This document shows positions 59,061 through 64,000 of a stretch of 64,000 nucleotides of DNA, piece by piece. The stretch is from Globicephala melas. Taxonomy: Eukaryota > Chordata > Mammalia > Artiodactyla > Delphinidae. Made by a program: the position numbers and the translations under genes. How positions within the stretch are numbered: the first letter of the stretch is position 1; each line of letters opens with the position of its first letter. The stretch lies in the NCBI RefSeq assembly GCF_963455315.2, contig NC_083317.1, positions 40,387,792 through 40,451,791 of the forward strand, in the 5' to 3' direction. Under the pieces are notes generated by a model. It was given only the letters and a program-made list of their open reading frames with translations. It searched no databases and had not been told where the DNA came from.

Positions 59061-59539
59061 GGATTTTGGATCCAGCCTTCAATTTCTCCTGAACAACAGA
59101 TTGAAATTACAGATGAATCCTCAAATAATTATAAAGTGATTTTTTTTTTTCTTTGTCAAGTTGTACAAAGGAGGAAAAAAAAGGTTACTGAAAGAACTCA
59201 GGGAATCATGGAAGAAAAATTTAAAAAGTGCTCTTTCATTATGCCACAGTATAAAAAATATTCCAAGAAACAGTTAATTATTATTCTCTGACTTGTTAGG
59301 GGCTGTGAACATTTCCCCAATTCCTGAAGTTTGTGGTAATTCAACTTAATTTTGTTACTAGATATATTGAAATATTTTTTATCATAAATTGTAAATTAAG
59401 CAAGTAAAGGTACCTTCTTAGTTCAGTGCCAGAGTGAATATAATGAATGATAAATAATTATTTCTGGAAGCATTTTGATTTGTTGACTAAAATAGATTTT
59501 AAAATTATTTTTTATTACAGTGGGGTTAAGTAGCCATCC

Positions 59540-59635
59540 CACGAGGATGTCAGGAGTATAGAGAGAATGAACATGAAGTGCTCAGTACTATACCTAGCAC
59601 ATAGATAGGCTTAAATAGATAGAAGCTATTAATAT
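59540..59635 (+). repeat. MIR/L2-type 3' end relic
   Basis: Carries gaagtgctcagtactatacc and tagcacatagataggctta, the common terminal pattern. Confidence 0.55.
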
Positions 59636-59835
59636 TTCTTTCATGTGAAATCCTCTGAAGGTTTAAGAGGGACATTAGAGATAACCTAATCTGTAGGTCA
59701 CTTTGAGTTTGTATACCACAATCAGCTTTAGAGAGAATTTAGAAATGTTACAATTCTAAAATTCTTTTATTTACTAGAAAAGCCAAATGTTCCTGATGAA
59801 GCACTAAATGATTTGCAAAAACAACTACATTTTTT

Positions 59836-60045
59836 TTTTCAGATTTTATTTCCTGTAGGGACATTGGGCAGTGTCGGGAGATATTTTTGATTGTCTTAAT
59901 TGGGGTGTTGCTGCTGGCATCTAGTACGTAGAGGCCAGAGATGTTGTTGAACACCCTGCAATGCACAGGGCAGCCCTAACAACAAAGAATTGTCTGGTCC
60001 AAAATATCAATAGTACCAAAGTTGAGAAACCCTGCTATAATCTTA
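59836..60045. repeat. hAT-type MER element
   Basis: Blocks ggcatctagtacgtagaggc, aacaccctgcaatgcacagg, acaacaaagaattgtctggt and caaagttgagaaaccctgc match, in order, a common mammalian non-autonomous hAT transposon. Exact subfamily not assigned. Confidence 0.7.
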
Positions 60046-61074
60046 CTTTGGAACCCTTAGTGGATACTTTATGTCTTAAAAAAAGTCTTTAATGATCCTC
60101 AGATAATTTTAAGCAGCTACTGGGTACCCGGCACTTTAATAGATAAAGAGATAATCTAACAGAAAAAGGGTTCGCTTCATAGTTTTATAGAATACATGCT
60201 AATGCCTCTTACTTTAGAGAAATTAAAATTTAATTGTTTTAGGAAAATACAAGTTTTATCTCTTAGTCTTGGTATAAAATTTACATAATATTTATAGTTT
60301 CTTGAGCAGTTTCTTAGGGTATAATAATATGTTTTTACTAGTCTTGGAATTAATTGGAACTATTTTTTGATTTGCTGTTTACTTTTTATATGTGTTTTAC
60401 ATGTACTTGGTTTAATGAGTCATATAAAACTTAAATATGAGGAATTGAATTTTGCTGCTAGTAGAGACCTGACTTAAACAGCTCAAAACAATAGTACACA
60501 TTTCTCACATGAAAAGTCTTGAATGGATAGTTTAGGGATGATATGGTAGCTTTATCATCATTTTACCATCATTCACTCTTTCTTATCAGTCATCCTTATC
60601 TTCCTATCTCAAGTTGGCCTCATGACCCAAAATAATTGCTGAAGTTCCAGCCATCACATCTGAGTTCCATGTAGCAGGGACAGGGTGTCTCTGGGGTAAG
60701 CCAAAAACATCTTGCCCTAAGTTCTACTCAGTAACTTCCATTTCCATCTTGTTAGCTATTCTCATCTGAAAAGAATGTTAGGATTTGGGGGTTTTTTTGT
60801 TTTTGTTTTTTTTTGTATTTTTTTCCCTGATAAGACACATGTCTATGATTCTATTAATAAGGAAGGAAGAAAACAAGAAGATATTTTAGAGGCAATTGTT
60901 GTTTGTTTGTGTTTTTATTTTGTTTTTGATTTTCTATTTTGCCACTGGTTATAATTTTATTATATAATATAGTATTTTTTAAATAGCAGTCATTCCTTGT
61001 CCCTTTTCTTCCCTGCATCTTCCCCAGAGGCAATTACTTGCAGCTCTCTTAGCAAGTATGATATTTATCTCCAT

Positions 61075-61145
61075 GTTATTTATTATAATTATTATATTAT
61101 ATTCCTTATATAATATTCCTTATTATAATTATTATAATAAGGAAA
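61075..61145. repeat. AT-rich palindromic cluster
   Basis: Includes a perfect inverted repeat at 61116-61144: two 13-base arms (ttccttattataa and its complement) around a 3-base loop. A partial copy of the arm, attccttata, lies just before it. Confidence 0.9.
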
Positions 61146-62217
61146 AACAGAACAAAATGAACCCTAGATCTTGTTGGCTGTGTTTGGAGAGCTAATGCTT
61201 TGTTGTTATTTATGCTTTTTTTATGTTGACTTTCAGAATTGAATAATGCTAATTGTTCATAATGACATTATTTGTAATACCAAATTATTGAAAACCTTTA
61301 GGCCAAAGTTAGGGGAATTGTTACATATAATGGAACCCTATCTTCTCCTAACAGTCGTGTATTTAAAGAATATTTATTCATATGGGAAACTGTTAGTGGT
61401 ATAATAATGACTGAAAAGACACAGATGACAGGTGATTTCACTTTTGTAAATAAAAAAGACTGAAAACAAATATACCAAATCGTTAACAGTGGATAATTTA
61501 TTAGTGATATGTTTATAGCTAAATTTTTTTCTTTGCATTTATATTTTCTTGATTAAACCTACTATCTTTATAAACATAGGAAATATAAAAAACACATTTT
61601 ATTTTTTTCTCTCCCTATTTCACAGATTGCTTATTTTCTGTGAATAAATGCAAGAATATTTTGAGCATGATGAAATTTTAACTCCTTGTTTCTCAAAAAT
61701 AAGTGAAATGCTTTTTTTTTTTTTTTTTAATGAGTTGGTTAAGTGAACTTATGAAGGTCATTTTAGGTTAACCAATGAGATCCTAAACTTATGTAACTTC
61801 TTTATACACAGCCTTGCATTAAAATATATGTTCATTACTGCTTTCTAATAAGCACTCATGACATTGGCTTAAAGAAATTTCTCAATTTTTATAGATAAGA
61901 TGGTAGAAGAAAATATTTTTAAATGAAGTTCATTGCTTTAAAATTTTTAGTGATACCATTATTTTGCAGTTCTGCCAAAGAGAAGGCACCAATTGTACTG
62001 TTATTGTTGGCACAGAATCTTTTTGATTTCCTTGCCAAAATGTGGTAAACTATACCTTAGCATTTACAAACAAAAGCAAAAAAGAAAAGTTTAAATTAAA
62101 TTTAAGAAAGCTATGGTAAAATGTGTGTCTGGTGAGGTATTTGAAAAAATAAAACATGATCAATAAAATATGGTCAATTAATATGCCATTTAAAATGTAT
62201 ATTAACATATAATGGAC

Positions 62218-62627
62218 GGACTTCCCTCGTGGTGCAGTGGTTAAGAATCCGCCTGCCAATGCAGGGGACATGGGTTCGAGCCCTGGTCTGGGAAGATCCC
62301 ACATGCTGCGGAGCAACTAAGCCTGTGCGCCACAACTACTGAGCCTGTGCTCTAGAGCCCGTGTGCTACAACTACTGAGCCCGCATGCCACAGCTACTGA
62401 GCCTGCGCTCTAGAGCCCGTGCGCTACAACTACTGGGCCCGTGTGCCACAACTACTGAAGGATGCACCCCTATAGCCCATGCTCCACAACAAGAGAAGCC
62501 ACCACAAGGAGAAGCCCGCGCACCACACGAAGCGTAGCCCCCACTCGCCACAACTAGAGAAAGCCTGCACACAGCAACGAAAACCCAACACAGCCAAAAA
62601 TAAAAAAATAAATTTATATTAAAAAAT
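62218..62627 (+). repeat. older, long cetartiodactyl tRNA-derived SINE (CHR-2-like)
   Basis: tRNA-like head cttccctcgtggtgcagtgg with the B-box-like gggttcgagccc, an extended body and an A/T-rich tail (aaaaataaaaaaataaattt). The body has a 58-bp unit present twice (62332-62389 and 62390-62447). Short flanking repeats taatgga may be its target duplication. Confidence 0.9.
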
Positions 62628-62629
62628 GT

Positions 62630-63140
62630 AATGGAAAGGCTATTAGGCCATTTAAGATCTAATGTAATTTATTTAACTAAATATTAATTCTAGTTATGCT
62701 GTAAATACAGCAGTACCTAGTCTGTTTTGGAGAGCATTTTTAAGGTTTGTAATTTCGAATGAATCTAATACAAGGTAATCTTCAGCTTTCATGTAATATA
62801 TATCACATTTATTTTTTAGCTCCTTATTTCTCTGACAGGTCAGTTCATCATTTCAGCAGTACACTCTATTCAGTTTGGGTCTGCTCTCTAGGATGAGACC
62901 CAGTCAGCATCACCTGGTTAGAGCTATGGTGGAACACTTGGTGGCAACTAAACATGAGAGGAGGTCAATCTGTATAAAGTGCTACATAAGATCCTAAAGT
63001 TCAGTACATTGACACTCTTGTACCAACCTTTTAATACCCTAAGTTCTCCAAAGCAGCCATGAATGTGAAAATAGCTGAAAGGCTTTCCATTTAAACAGTA
63101 GAAAAAAGAGTCCTTGATGTTAGGGTTGACGCTTGTTTAT
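62630..63140. other. ZNF654 intron sequence, nothing recognised
   Basis: No coding signal and no repeat that I can name. Confidence 0.5.
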
Positions 63141-63145
63141 AGTGT

Positions 63146-63475
63146 TGGCCCTCCATATTTGCAGGTTCTGCAGCCCCGAGTTCAACCAACCGGACATGAA
63201 AAAATATTGGGGGAAAAAGTTCCAGAAAGTTCCAAAAAAAAAACACTTGAATTTGCTGCACACCGGCAACTATTTATGTAGCATTTACATAGTATTAGGT
63301 ATTTAAGTAGTCTAGAGATGATTTAAAGTATACGGGAGGATATGTGTAGATTCAAATACCACATCATTTTATATGAGAGACTTGAGCACCTGTAGATTTT
63401 GATATCTGTGGGTGGGGGTAGGGGTTGGGGGGTGGTTCTGGAGCCAGTCTCCCAGATCCTGACGAATGACTGTAT
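63146..63475. repeat. Tigger-type DNA transposon relic
   Basis: Left end tgttggccctccatatttgc, then ttcaaccaaccggacatgaa. Right end gatatctgtgggtgggggta, then ctggagccagtctcccagat and gacgaatgactgta. This is the layout of a TcMar-Tigger non-autonomous element. An A-rich run (63234-63243) lies inside. Confidence 0.8.
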
Positions 63476-64000
63476 AAGGCACTGGGCATATAGTGATAAA
63501 GAGGCATTGTCTCTGTTTTTGTATGTAGGTATAACTTTGATAAGTTCTATGAAGAAAAGGTATAATACTATAAAATGCAGGCTAATAAAAGGCACTCTTG
63601 GGCAAGTTGAACTTGGCTGAGATTCTTTGGTTTAGTTTGAACTTGTTGAATTTAAGGTGCGTATCCTCACTGAAGAAGAGATCTTAAAGATGGCTAGATT
63701 TACATAATCCAGAGCTCAGAAGTGAGATCTGGTCAATCGTAGTTGTGTGGATGGTATTTGAAGCCGTGTGTGTGAATGAGCTCACATAAGGAGATAATAT
63801 AGAGTGAGTAAAGAAGAGGACTTAGAAGTGAAGCTTCAGAAACTCCATAGTTAAATGGCCTGGTAGAAGAGGTTGAGTCTTCAAATGAAGTCTGAGAAGG
63901 ATTAAAGAGCTTGGAGAAAACCAGGGAACTATGGTGTCACAGAAGACAAGAAAAGAGAATATTTCAGGATGGAGTGAATAGTAACTGGCATCAAAAGCTA

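Larger units (their letters stand above)
55981..64000 (+). other. ZNF654: ZNF654 intron 1 (start of)
   Basis: Begins gtgaggcgcc. The first 350 bases are still CpG island; then composition turns AT-rich. No second exon was recognised before the window ends: none of the open frames resembles the next part of ZNF654. Repeats inside are listed separately. Confidence 0.75.

Noticed and set aside
59505..59640. Possible ZNF654 exon after the acceptor-like ttttttattacag at 59520
   Set aside because: The sequence after it is a MIR/L2-type relic and has no useful open frame.
41..64000. CRISPR array, operons, plasmid or phage features
   Set aside because: Vertebrate nuclear DNA with SINEs and introns; none of these structures is present.

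Overview
The window is mammalian nuclear DNA, almost certainly from a cetacean. The best evidence is a set of recent tRNA-derived SINEs of the cetacean/hippo CHR type at about 1.76, 2.65, 4.87 and 12.57 kb. They share the same head, a CpG-rich body and an A tail. The 3' ends of L1 elements are of the whale/artiodactyl kind. I saw no ruminant BovB. The gene content, CGGBP1 head-to-head with ZNF654, matches the interval that lies on chromosome 3p11.1 in human.

Layout. From 1 to about 48.3 kb I find no functional protein-coding gene. The stretch is AT-rich and filled with interspersed repeats: L1 fragments of several ages in both directions, L2/MIR remnants, DNA transposon relics and LTRs. Notable in it are a 3' fragment of an HNRNPH1 processed pseudogene (6.33-7.31 kb, minus), abutted head-to-head by a second probable retrocopy of an unidentified transcript (7.31-7.83 kb, plus). 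A broken class I endogenous retrovirus pol segment with its 3' LTR lies at 38.1-40.8 kb and carries a nested L1. A related solo LTR sits in the opposite direction at 44.45-44.79 kb. An L1 and a SINE share one target sequence at 12.4-12.8 kb.

From about 48.3 to 55.5 kb lies CGGBP1 on the minus strand: a long 3'UTR, an intronless 167-codon reading frame at 52048-52551, a splice acceptor just upstream, and non-coding 5' exon(s) in or near the CpG island. From about 54.9 to 56.3 kb is a CpG island that acts as a shared promoter. Between the two genes it holds three CCAAT boxes, an ETS site and GC boxes, and on the CGGBP1 side an interrupted CGG/CCG triplet tract. ZNF654 exon 1 (55792-55980, plus, 63 codons, phase-0 donor) opens the divergent gene; the rest of the window is its first intron, with SINE, MIR and DNA transposon relics.

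CGGBP1 is a nuclear protein that binds unmethylated CGG repeats, so the triplet tract in its own promoter is a candidate autoregulatory element shared with ZNF654. I found no RNA gene or CRISPR array, and nothing that looks like a wholly new system. The unusual items are retrotransposition products, small local duplications and the arrangement of the shared promoter.
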